From G020348385 sp964580235 (GTDB taxonomy: Bacteria > Acidobacteriota > Aminicenantia > Aminicenantales > Aminicenantaceae): DNA of 6,399 bases. Under the pieces are notes generated by a model. The model saw nothing but the letters and a program-made list of their open reading frames with translations, was not told the DNA's origin and searched no databases. The stretch lies in NCBI GenBank assembly GCA_964580235.1, contig CAZOJY010000156.1, positions 1 to 6,399 on the forward strand, written 5' to 3'. The position numbers were made by a program, and so were the translations under genes. Shown piece by piece: positions 1 to 6,165 of the stretch (within the stretch, counting starts at the first letter, position 1; every line of letters starts with the position of its first letter).

Positions 1-2
1 TG

Positions 3-803
3 ATGAATGCAGCATTTTATTATCGAGCAGCTGAATTTTATACAAAATCAAATGACCCTGAAAAAGAAATTTTATATAATAAGTTCATTGAACTTTTTTA
101 TAAAGTTTTTAAAAATGAAGATATTGAAAGATTTAACATACCCTATGGAAACGCGTTTCTGCCAGCAATCAAAATTTCACCTACTCCTGAAAAAAAGGGA
201 ACAATAATTATTCACGGGGGATTTGATTCATTTATTGAAGAGTTTTATTCAATGATGAAATATTTCTCAAATCACGGTTACGAAGTAATCGGGTATGAAG
301 GTCCCGGACAAGGCGCCGCATTAAGAAAATTTGGAATGCCAATAACATACTACTGGGAAAAACCGACGAAAGCTGTTTTGGATTATTTTAAACTTGAAAA
401 TGTGACAATATTGGGTATCTCAATGGGCGGGTGGCTTTGTTTAAGAGCCTCAGCTTTTGAACCGCGAATTAAACGAGTAATTGCCAACGGACATGCAATT
501 GACTACATGAAAAGCATGAATCCAATATTTCGTAAAATTCATCTTTGGTGTATGGAGCATTGCCGGAATTTTATGGATCGCATGGCTACGATAAAATTTG
601 AAAAAAGAGAAGGAATGGCTTCGTGGGTTGTTGATCACTTTAAGTATATCACAAAGAAACACAAAGCATTGGATGCATTAGGATTTTATTTATTGTTGAA
701 CGAACAAAATATGCATCCGGATTTTATCAAACAAGATGTTTTGATAATAACAAGCAGAGAAGACCATTTAATTCCTTTCAAAATGCATGATAAATTCCAG
801 TAA
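3..803 (+). CDS. Alpha/beta-hydrolase, 5' open and 3' truncated (lacks catalytic His segment)
   Basis: The 266 readable residues form an alpha/beta-hydrolase fold enzyme. Visible marks are an oxyanion-type HGG at residues 71-73, GYEGPGQG at 97-104, the nucleophile elbow GISMGG with Ser140, the block AFEPRI at 151-156, and the acid-strand motif SREDHLIP with Asp254 as likely catalytic acid. This wording is that of esterase/hydrolase relatives of the FrsA or 2,6-dihydroxypseudooxynicotine hydrolase type; the substrate cannot be told. The frame is open to base 1, and family members usually have residues before 'FYYRAAEFY', so ATG at 3 is probably an internal Met. The stop falls 12 residues after Asp254. 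Family members continue some 30-40 residues further, to a catalytic His near 'NHC', and that part is absent. The protein is therefore probably inactive. From about base 790 the DNA instead encodes a GNAT tail in another frame. The fold is certain; activity and start are not. Confidence 0.85.
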   Translation: MNAAFYYRAAEFYTKSNDPEKEILYNKFIELFYKVFKNEDIERFNIPYGNAFLPAIKISPTPEKKGTIIIHGGFDSFIEEFYSMMKYFSNHGYEVIGYEGPGQGAALRKFGMPITYYWEKPTKAVLDYFKLENVTILGISMGGWLCLRASAFEPRIKRVIANGHAIDYMKSMNPIFRKIHLWCMEHCRNFMDRMATIKFEKREGMASWVVDHFKYITKKHKALDALGFYLLLNEQNMHPDFIKQDVLIITSREDHLIPFKMHDKFQ

Positions 804-909
804 ATATGCTGTCAAATTTTATGAGAAAATCGGTTACAAGAGAATCAAGCGCGTAAATTCTCTCGTAGGGCACATGACTAAAATGGAAAAAAAGATCGAT
901 ATATTTTAA
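787..909 (+). pseudogene. C-terminal remnant of a GNAT-like N-acetyltransferase
   Basis: In frame 1 (codons starting at 787, 790, 793 and so on) the DNA reads NSSKYAVKFYEKIGYKRI from 793 and continues through VNSLVGHMTKMEKK to a TAA at 907-909. The pattern 'N.. A.. FYEK.GY' is the hallmark of the last conserved helix and strand of GNAT acetyltransferases (motif B region), which transfer acetyl from acetyl-CoA to amines. About 40 codons remain. The acetyl-CoA binding loop (R/Q-x-x-G-x-G/A) and everything before it are missing. The remnant overlaps the 3' end of the truncated hydrolase in a different frame, with no ribosome-binding site of its own. It is best read as a leftover of a rearrangement, and should not be translated into a working enzyme. 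The assignment rests on a short motif only. Confidence 0.6.
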
Positions 910-964
910 GGGATTTCAATTGCACAATTTTGAGTTTGATCCAAGAATAACAAATACACTAATA

Positions 965-3900
965 TTACTTAAAACTTTTGGCTAAAAATCCAATGACTTC
1001 TTGGGTTCCTTTTCCACCCGTGTCTTGGCGAATGCTGCGTTCGAGCTGCAGGATTTCATAGGGATTGGTTGTCTGGGCGCCTATCCGCTTGAACTTGGCC
1101 AGCATGTCCTGCCAGTATCTGATTTCCGACTGAAGCTGCTGGTATTGGGGGCTTCCCGGCTGGGCTTTAGACAGTTTTTGTCGAAGGTTTTTCAGCATCA
1201 TGTTCTCAATTTCCTTTGCAGATTCGCGACACTTGGCCTGCATTTTTGCAATATTGCCCAGTACTGGATCCCCTTCAATTTTTCCTGTCTTGACATTCAC
1301 CACGCTCCCTATGCTTCTCATCTCCTGCTCAGTGAACTGGCTGAAATCTACATTTTCACCCAACATCCTTTTACTGGCAAAAGCTTCTCCGTGAGAGCTG
1401 GTAGTCAAGGCCAAGTCCGATCTGGTGCCGTTAAAACCGGTCACACTGTGGTATGATTCGTTCATCGCTTTCTGAGCGTCTTTCTGAAATTCTGCCAATG
1501 TAACGATTTTGTTATTCTTTCGGATAAGCATGCCGGGGCTTTCCTGGAGTGCCAGATCCAGATCCATACTGGAAGAACCGGAGCTGGAGGCATTCCGGAG
1601 AGGTTTGAAGCGAATGTTGCTGGTGTCATAGCCCTGGGCCTTTAGGCGCCGTATCATGTCCGGCATCATTTCCTCATATGATTTGTCAACTAAGCTGGTG
1701 AATGCACGTTGAACGGAAGGATGAGTGTCATATTTAAGGAGCCATTTGCAGTGATACGATGAATTTAAAGAAGCGGCCAGCCCTTTCAACTCGTTTTCCA
1801 GCTGCTGGATCTGTGGAGTTCCGGCCGGATTTTGCTGTCGAGCTTGCATAAGCGCAAGGCGTTTTTCTTTAAAAAATCCGATAAGAGACCGCGCATCACT
1901 GACATCCTGCTGGAATTTCGCGGCAGCGAACTGCTCGTTTACCGTTGGCCGTTTCCAGTTGAGTGGTTTGAATAACCGGTTTTTTGGTCCGTAAAAATGC
2001 AAGGCTCCTTTAGTGACCAGCCCGATGCCAAACTGCATAACTCTACCTATTAAATAGCCGGCCCCTGCCTGTTTGGCTCCTGACCATAAACGGTCCCCCA
2101 GAGTAGATTTAGGGTCGGCTGCAGAATGCTCATAACCTTCCAAAAATGACATAGCCGTGAAACCGACAGTAGAAGACCAACTGACCGAGTTTTTTAATCC
2201 TTCCACAGGCCCGCCTGCAATGAGCCCGGTTGTTCCTCCCCATATACCGCCAATGAGGTGAGGTGCCCAGGCGGAAAGAGCTGCCGTTTCTCCAAACGCT
2301 TCCACGATGGCTCCGCTGCCGATTCCTACAACAAATATTCCAGCTGTCATCACAGTTAAGTTGGCATAGAATTCATATTCCTGGGCGTTTATGGCCTTTT
2401 CATCTTCATGAGCGGCAACTCCCTGCCAATGTCCCTGTATAATTTCATTCAGGGAGCTTGCCACCTTCCGGGCCTTTTCCACATTACCACTCCCGATAGT
2501 CTTGGCGTCCAGGATAGAACGGGCTTTCTCCCGCATGGAGGCTTGAATCTCCCATGGCAGCAGCCTGATTTGCCGTTCAACTCCGGCGGCTATCTTCCAT
2601 GCGGCATCGGACCGGGCGGCTTCTTCTTTGATTTTGCGTACAAACTGTTCGTGAGCCATGACATCGAAGGCTGACCTGGTGTGGACGATCTGTCCAGTCT
2701 GATAGGATGCGATTAAGTCCTGTTCAGCCTGGATGTCTGACTGGAGCTGAATGGCCCGGAACATTAACTGCTTGCGGCGCGGCTCCTTAGTTTCCAGGTT
2801 TAACTCGTCGATTTCTTTCTGAAGATTACTCTTAAGAATGGTAATCATGGATTGGTGGAAAGCAATGGTTTCCTTCACTGCTTCAATTTCTTCTTGAGTA
2901 GGGCCGGAAACGGCAGGCGAAGAGGCCGCAGCTGTCTGATTGGGAGTAGTGGCTGAGGCTAGTTTTTCTTGAAATTGCCTATACCTCTTGTGAAAATCTT
3001 CTCGGTCCGACCAGTCTGTAGAATATCCCAAATCTGCTGGAGGATTGTTCAACCAGTCGATGCAGGTCAAGTGAAATGCGAACCTGAGTTGGAGATACTG
3101 TTCCATAGATTCTATGGGAAGTTCGAACTTCTGCAGCTCTAGGGCCACCTTGAGTTTTGCCTCCTCAATTTGACTGTAATCTAGAGAGCTTTGCCGCTGC
3201 TCCCACACAGCTATAGCTTTTTCTTTCTCTAGACGCAACTTGTCCAAGTCCTCATTTCTAAGTCCATCTGGCAGCGGCGGCAGACTATTGGTCACTCTCA
3301 AAGCAACTACCCGAACGGTGGTTAGTTGTCCCTCAATTGTCGTTTCATAAGAATACTCAAGTCTGTCTCCCTCTACTCCCTCCAGCATGGTTTGGGTCCA
3401 GTTGATTTCTGAAGGCTGGGAGCTTCCGGCATACCCAAATCCCAACAGGTTGTGCATCGATTCAGTGGCCATGGGATTCTGTCCGCCTTTGAAAAAAACC
3501 AAGTGCACAATCTGCCGTGGCTGTAAGGGAGAATATTGATCACTTTCGGAATAGCCGGCCCACTCGCCTTCGAGAATCCAGGGACCTTCGGGAGCGGGTT
3601 TAGCGGATTGTACCGCTCTTTTAAAGCGTCGGTCGGCCTCACATTTGGCTGTTAAAGGATTGGGGGGATTGCCCAGTGCCTTAATCTTCTTGGCAATGTC
3701 TGCAAGTCCTGCTCCCAGGGCCCGAAGCGTGCCTGCCTGGCGTTCGGCCATGGCCAGAGTATCAAAATAACCTTCACGTAGATCTGCCGTCAAAGCCAGG
3801 CCGGCGTTATACATGGTGATCTGATACGCTCCGGCCGCTCGCATGAACGCTTCCCGTCCAGCTAGAAACTGGCCCAGCAGCGGATTTAATTTATTCAGAT

Positions 3901-5143
3901 AGTCAATGGCATCCAAGGTCGGAAAGTCAAATAGGGGAGCCCAACAGGCTTGGAAGCGCTGTTCCTCTTCTGCAGTCAGTTCACCGTAAATCAGGCGCAT
4001 CCCTTCCATGGCAACGGATACGGCACCATTGTATTGTAGGTTGGACATAGTGTTGAAATCCAGAAATTGGGCCAGAGTTGCATTCGGGATTCCGGGTGGA
4101 ACTTCGATGGGAGACGGATCCGGAATCTGCCATGGCAAACCGGTAGGGGCGTCTTGATTAGATTGGCAGGGATCTTGGGTTGTAAATGTTATCTGGGGCA
4201 GAGTTGCCTCTTCCTCAGCTAGTGTTGACGACGGCTTTGGAGGAGGGGTCTGTGTGGGGCTTTTCTTTTGGATTTCCGGAACTGAAGAAGCGGGAGTCTT
4301 TGCCATTTGCCCTCTCAGTTTATCCAAATTATTCCGGGAATATGTGTGTTTTGGATCGATCCTCAGGGCTTGTTCCAGGTCTTTGAAGGCTGCTTCCAGG
4401 TCTCCCTGTGCCATTAAAGCGAGTGATCGATTGTTGTAAGAGTCAGCGGAGTTAGGATCAATCTCCATGGAGCGGGTTGCGTCGGCAATGGCGCCATCGA
4501 AATCACCGATGTAATAGCGCTCCAAAGACCGGTTTCTCAAGGCATAAGGATTCTTTGGATCCATTTCCAATGCACGACTATAAAGGGAAATGGCTTTACT
4601 ATGATTATTATTTGCGGCCTCGAGATTGGCCAAGTTGTTGATTACCGCAGTATTTTTTGGATCAAACTTAAGCGCTTGTTCATAGGCTTTTATAGCTCCT
4701 GGAATATCGCCTTGTGCCCTTCTGACCAAGCCTAGGTTATTGTAGGCTCCACTGTACGAAGGATTGAGAACTATAGCTTGGTCTATGTCAGAGAGAGCCA
4801 TTTGGGTCTCTCCCAGCAGGTGATAAGTGTACCCGCGCCCATTTAAAGCTTGGTGGCTTTGAGGATTGGTGATAACAGCCTGATTAAAATCAACCAATGC
4901 CTGGTTATGATCCTTGAGCATCAAATGGCACCACCCCTTTCTGCGGAATGCCTCACTGAGATTAGGATTGAGGGCGATGGCCCGATCGCACATTTCTATG
5001 CTTTCGCGATATTGGCGGGCTTGATAGAGAGCATTGGCTTGCTGGAGTAAATCTTCCGCTGATTGCGCCCAGGATAATGAAAAGCAGATTGCCAACAAAA
5101 CAATCAAAATCAGAGGTTGTTTAAGTTTGAGTTTACGGCTCAT
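965..5143 (-). CDS. Large exported TPR protein with glycine-zipper segment and nucleotidyltransferase-like C-terminus
   Basis: This 1392-residue protein has a Sec signal peptide: a basic start with R3, K4, K6 and K8, a hydrophobic core at 10-23, and likely cleavage after SWA at residue 26. Residues 28-265 are seven contiguous 34-residue tetratricopeptide repeats, a protein-binding scaffold. A Pro/Ser/Thr-rich linker follows (about 282-356), then a helical region (356-500), a beta-rich stretch (520-620), charged helical and probably coiled-coil parts (630-725 and 748-920), and a Gly-rich hydrophobic segment (926-1046) with a perfect GxxxG ladder at G965, G969, G973 and G977. The last 330 residues contain GSSSMDLDL (G1189, S1190, D1194, D1196) and a later SDLAL (D1243), reminiscent of the GS...DxD plus third Asp of DNA polymerase beta-type nucleotidyltransferases. 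The start lies one base after the lipoprotein stop, which implies translational coupling. I do not recognise a named family over the full length. The order of parts recalls polymorphic toxins, but no immunity gene follows. Cell-envelope location is well supported; function is unknown. Confidence 0.9.
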   Translation of the reverse strand: MSRKLKLKQPLILIVLLAICFSLSWAQSAEDLLQQANALYQARQYRESIEMCDRAIALNPNLSEAFRRKGWCHLMLKDHNQALVDFNQAVITNPQSHQALNGRGYTYHLLGETQMALSDIDQAIVLNPSYSGAYNNLGLVRRAQGDIPGAIKAYEQALKFDPKNTAVINNLANLEAANNNHSKAISLYSRALEMDPKNPYALRNRSLERYYIGDFDGAIADATRSMEIDPNSADSYNNRSLALMAQGDLEAAFKDLEQALRIDPKHTYSRNNLDKLRGQMAKTPASSVPEIQKKSPTQTPPPKPSSTLAEEEATLPQITFTTQDPCQSNQDAPTGLPWQIPDPSPIEVPPGIPNATLAQFLDFNTMSNLQYNGAVSVAMEGMRLIYGELTAEEEQRFQACWAPLFDFPTLDAIDYLNKLNPLLGQFLAGREAFMRAAGAYQITMYNAGLALTADLREGYFDTLAMAERQAGTLRALGAGLADIAKKIKALGNPPNPLTAKCEADRRFKRAVQSAKPAPEGPWILEGEWAGYSESDQYSPLQPRQIVHLVFFKGGQNPMATESMHNLLGFGYAGSSQPSEINWTQTMLEGVEGDRLEYSYETTIEGQLTTVRVVALRVTNSLPPLPDGLRNEDLDKLRLEKEKAIAVWEQRQSSLDYSQIEEAKLKVALELQKFELPIESMEQYLQLRFAFHLTCIDWLNNPPADLGYSTDWSDREDFHKRYRQFQEKLASATTPNQTAAASSPAVSGPTQEEIEAVKETIAFHQSMITILKSNLQKEIDELNLETKEPRRKQLMFRAIQLQSDIQAEQDLIASYQTGQIVHTRSAFDVMAHEQFVRKIKEEAARSDAAWKIAAGVERQIRLLPWEIQASMREKARSILDAKTIGSGNVEKARKVASSLNEIIQGHWQGVAAHEDEKAINAQEYEFYANLTVMTAGIFVVGIGSGAIVEAFGETAALSAWAPHLIGGIWGGTTGLIAGGPVEGLKNSVSWSSTVGFTAMSFLEGYEHSAADPKSTLGDRLWSGAKQAGAGYLIGRVMQFGIGLVTKGALHFYGPKNRLFKPLNWKRPTVNEQFAAAKFQQDVSDARSLIGFFKEKRLALMQARQQNPAGTPQIQQLENELKGLAASLNSSYHCKWLLKYDTHPSVQRAFTSLVDKSYEEMMPDMIRRLKAQGYDTSNIRFKPLRNASSSGSSSMDLDLALQESPGMLIRKNNKIVTLAEFQKDAQKAMNESYHSVTGFNGTRSDLALTTSSHGEAFASKRMLGENVDFSQFTEQEMRSIGSVVNVKTGKIEGDPVLGNIAKMQAKCRESAKEIENMMLKNLRQKLSKAQPGSPQYQQLQSEIRYWQDMLAKFKRIGAQTTNPYEILQLERSIRQDTGGKGTQEVIGFLAKSFK
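4349..5062 (-). repeat. Array of seven tandem TPR-encoding units (34 codons each)
   Basis: Residues 28-265 of the large protein divide exactly into seven 34-residue units beginning at 28, 62, 96, 130, 164, 198 and 232. Each shows the TPR pattern: small or aromatic residues at positions 4, 8 and 11, Ala or Gly near 20, Ala at 27, and a terminal 'hxPxx' such as ALNPN, ITNPQ, VLNPS, KFDPK, EMDPK, EIDPN and RIDPK. The units are diverged at DNA level, so this is an old protein-domain array and not a recent tandem duplication. Such arrays form a superhelix that binds peptides or partner proteins. Confidence 0.93.
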
Positions 5144-5144
5144 T

Positions 5145-5819
5145 TTATTTTATCTCTTTAATCCTTTCCTCGGCTATTTCACGCATAAAATCCATGTCTG
5201 TCCCTTCTGATTTCTTGAGAAATATTTCATACCAGTGCACGGCATCTTTCAGGCGGTTAAGGTTGTCCAGGGCGCTGGCGTAATCAAAACTATCATATAA
5301 TCCGAGGTCCGGATTTTGTTTAATAATGCTGTCGTAATAAGCAGCAATTTTGTCGTACTGCCCCAGTTCTTCATAGGAGAGGTGGAGTGCAGCCACGGGG
5401 GAAAAAACGAGATATTCTTCCGGGTATTTTTCCATGCTGAGGATCTTCGATTCCTTTGTTTTCTCAAGAAATGGTTCGAGGATGGCGATGATGTCCTCGT
5501 GCCTGGGTTCGTCATAAGCTTGAGTATAGAGGTTGATTATCCGGTGGATTGAAGTGTGAGCCTGTTCTGTATCGGGACATTTTTCGATGACAATTTTGTA
5601 ATTAACTTCAAAAACTTCGAGATTGGATTTGTCAGAGTTATACATTTTTGTAAAAAGAGCTTCGGCCACTATCTGCTGTTCTTCTAAACTCAAAGATGGT
5701 TTCTGGATCAGGGCTTCGATATCCGCTTCCTGAATGGTTTTTGCACATCCTCCAGTTATAATAAGACAAAAAAGACCCAAGATGGCCGGTATCCGAATTA
5801 TACATGGTTTGCTTTTCAT
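5145..5819 (-). CDS. Small TPR-like lipoprotein, first gene of the operon
   Basis: The gene codes for 224 residues from ATG at 5819. This start is preferred over an in-frame ATG at 5876 because it has a strong GGAAGGA ribosome-binding site five bases upstream and places a signal peptide right at the N-terminus. The N-terminus has K2, K4 and R9, a hydrophobic core at 10-21 and the lipobox-like ITGGC, so Cys25 is the probable lipidated residue. The lipobox is imperfect (Thr at -3), and Ala at +2 does not suggest inner-membrane retention. The mature part is helical and acidic. Two TPR-like hairpins lie at about 142-170 (LSYEELGQYDKIAAYYDSI) and 177-205 (ALDNLNRLKDAVHWYEIF). Its stop is one base before the start of the giant TPR protein, so both are probably made together, and the lipoprotein could anchor or chaperone its partner at the envelope. 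No enzymatic motif is seen, and the exact role is unknown. Confidence 0.85.
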   Translation of the reverse strand: MKSKPCIIRIPAILGLFCLIITGGCAKTIQEADIEALIQKPSLSLEEQQIVAEALFTKMYNSDKSNLEVFEVNYKIVIEKCPDTEQAHTSIHRIINLYTQAYDEPRHEDIIAILEPFLEKTKESKILSMEKYPEEYLVFSPVAALHLSYEELGQYDKIAAYYDSIIKQNPDLGLYDSFDYASALDNLNRLKDAVHWYEIFLKKSEGTDMDFMREIAEERIKEIK

Positions 5820-5824
5820 TAAAT

Positions 5825-5831
5825 TCCTTCC
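5825..5831 (-). promoter_or_regulatory. Shine-Dalgarno site GGAAGGA deciding the lipoprotein start
   Basis: Read on the minus strand, GGAAGGA lies five bases before the ATG at 5819. No comparable purine run precedes the alternative upstream ATG at 5876. This decides the start in favour of the 224-residue lipoprotein. Confidence 0.75.
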
Positions 5832-5852
5832 AAATGGATTCAATGGGAGTTT

Positions 5853-5858
5853 ATTATA
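5853..5858 (-). promoter_or_regulatory. Candidate -10 box (TATAAT) for the lipoprotein-TPR operon
   Basis: A perfect TATAAT on the minus strand would place transcription start near 5846, giving a leader of about 27 bases before the lipoprotein ATG. A TTGAAA at 5871-5876 is only 12 bases away, too close for a standard -35, and no other good -35 is seen at 16-18 bases. The box also lies within the longer alternative reading frame, which fits the shorter start. AT-rich DNA yields such hexamers by chance, so confidence is modest. Confidence 0.4.
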
Positions 5859-6024
5859 TTCGTGTTGAATTTTCAAAAGGAATTGTAGAATCTGGGAAAA
5901 AATATTGCCAAAAACTGAAGGCGTAAAACTCTAGCTTTTTAAAAGGTCAGATTTTATTTTGTTCCGGTGAGGATGAATACAAATTTCGAAATATTAAAAT
6001 TTATTAATGTAATTTTCACAACCT

Positions 6025-6030
6025 TATAAT
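6025..6030 (+). promoter_or_regulatory. Candidate -10 box (TATAAT) for the TolC-like gene
   Basis: A perfect TATAAT lies 135 bases before the TolC-like ATG. The hexamer TTATTA at 6001-6006, 18 bases upstream, is a poor -35. Transcription would start near 6037, directly before the inverted repeat at 6043-6058, leaving a leader of about 130 bases. Confidence 0.45.
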
Positions 6031-6042
6031 GTTCTTGAGCGT

Positions 6043-6058
6043 ATACTTTGTAAAGTAT
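6043..6058. promoter_or_regulatory. 16-bp perfect inverted repeat, possible operator
   Basis: ATACTTT, two bases GT, then AAAGTAT form a perfect dyad. It sits just downstream of the predicted transcription start of the TolC-like gene, where a bound dimeric repressor would block transcription. TetR-family repressors often control efflux operons through such dyads, but no regulator gene is in the window, so this is inference. A short hairpin in the RNA is less likely because the loop would be only two bases. Confidence 0.45.
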
Positions 6059-6066
6059 GTGCAGAT

Positions 6067-6123
6067 TATTCCGGAATATGACCCGTCCAACTTGTCTGCA
6101 AAACCGGCGGAACTGTCATTCCG
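6067..6123. repeat. Long imperfect inverted repeat in the TolC-like leader
   Basis: The left arm 6072-6088 (CGGAAT, GAC, CCG, CC) can pair with the right arm 6106-6123 (GG, CGG, GTC, ATTCCG), giving about 14 base pairs with small bulges and a 17-base loop. The left flank also contains a perfect 12-bp palindrome TATTCCGGAATA at 6067-6078, so two mutually exclusive folds are possible. It is not followed by a T run, so it is not a standard terminator. It could be a dispersed palindromic repeat or a leader structure. Confidence 0.45.
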
Positions 6124-6153
6124 ATTTTAAAAAAAGCGATTGTTTGTACAAAT

Positions 6154-6161
6154 AAAGGAGG
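6154..6161 (+). promoter_or_regulatory. Strong Shine-Dalgarno AAAGGAGG for the TolC-like gene
   Basis: AAAGGAGG lies four bases before ATG at 6166. It is the best ribosome-binding site in the window and confirms that this start is real despite the short reading frame. Confidence 0.85.
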
Positions 6162-6165
6162 AAGC

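Larger units (their letters stand above)
5820..6165. other. Divergent intergenic control region, AT-rich
   Basis: This 346-base spacer separates the minus-strand lipoprotein operon from the plus-strand TolC-like gene. It holds a TATAAT for each strand (5853-5858 minus, 6025-6030 plus), a 10-bp palindrome ATTTCGAAAT at 5983-5992, a 16-bp inverted repeat at 6043-6058, a long imperfect hairpin at about 6067-6123, and a 10-bp palindrome TTTGTACAAA at 6143-6152 just before the TolC-like ribosome-binding site. Between 5880 and 5980 I see only AT-rich sequence with no convincing gene or RNA. Confidence 0.7.

Noticed and set aside
918..929. AATTG-CA-CAATT inverted repeat between the convergent genes as a terminator
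   Set aside because: The stem is five AT-rich pairs with a two-base loop and only a short T run. It is too weak for an intrinsic terminator.
1001..1456. Open frame of 151 codons on the plus strand
   Set aside because: It lies opposite the C-terminal domain of the large protein, which has a coherent protein-like sequence. The plus-strand frame has no recognisable motif or start signal.
3373..3642. Open frame of 89 codons on the minus strand inside the large gene
   Set aside because: It is a shadow frame of the large TPR protein, with no ribosome-binding site and a low-plausibility composition.
5145..5876. Longer 243-residue form of the lipoprotein starting at 5876
   Set aside because: It puts 19 residues before the signal peptide, lacks a good ribosome-binding site, and overlaps a candidate -10 box. 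The start at 5819 has GGAAGGA five bases upstream.
6085..6123. Integron attC-like site (GTCCAAC fits RYYYAAC)
   Set aside because: There is no matching GTTRRRY core at the other end, and no integrase or gene cassette is nearby. The match is probably chance.
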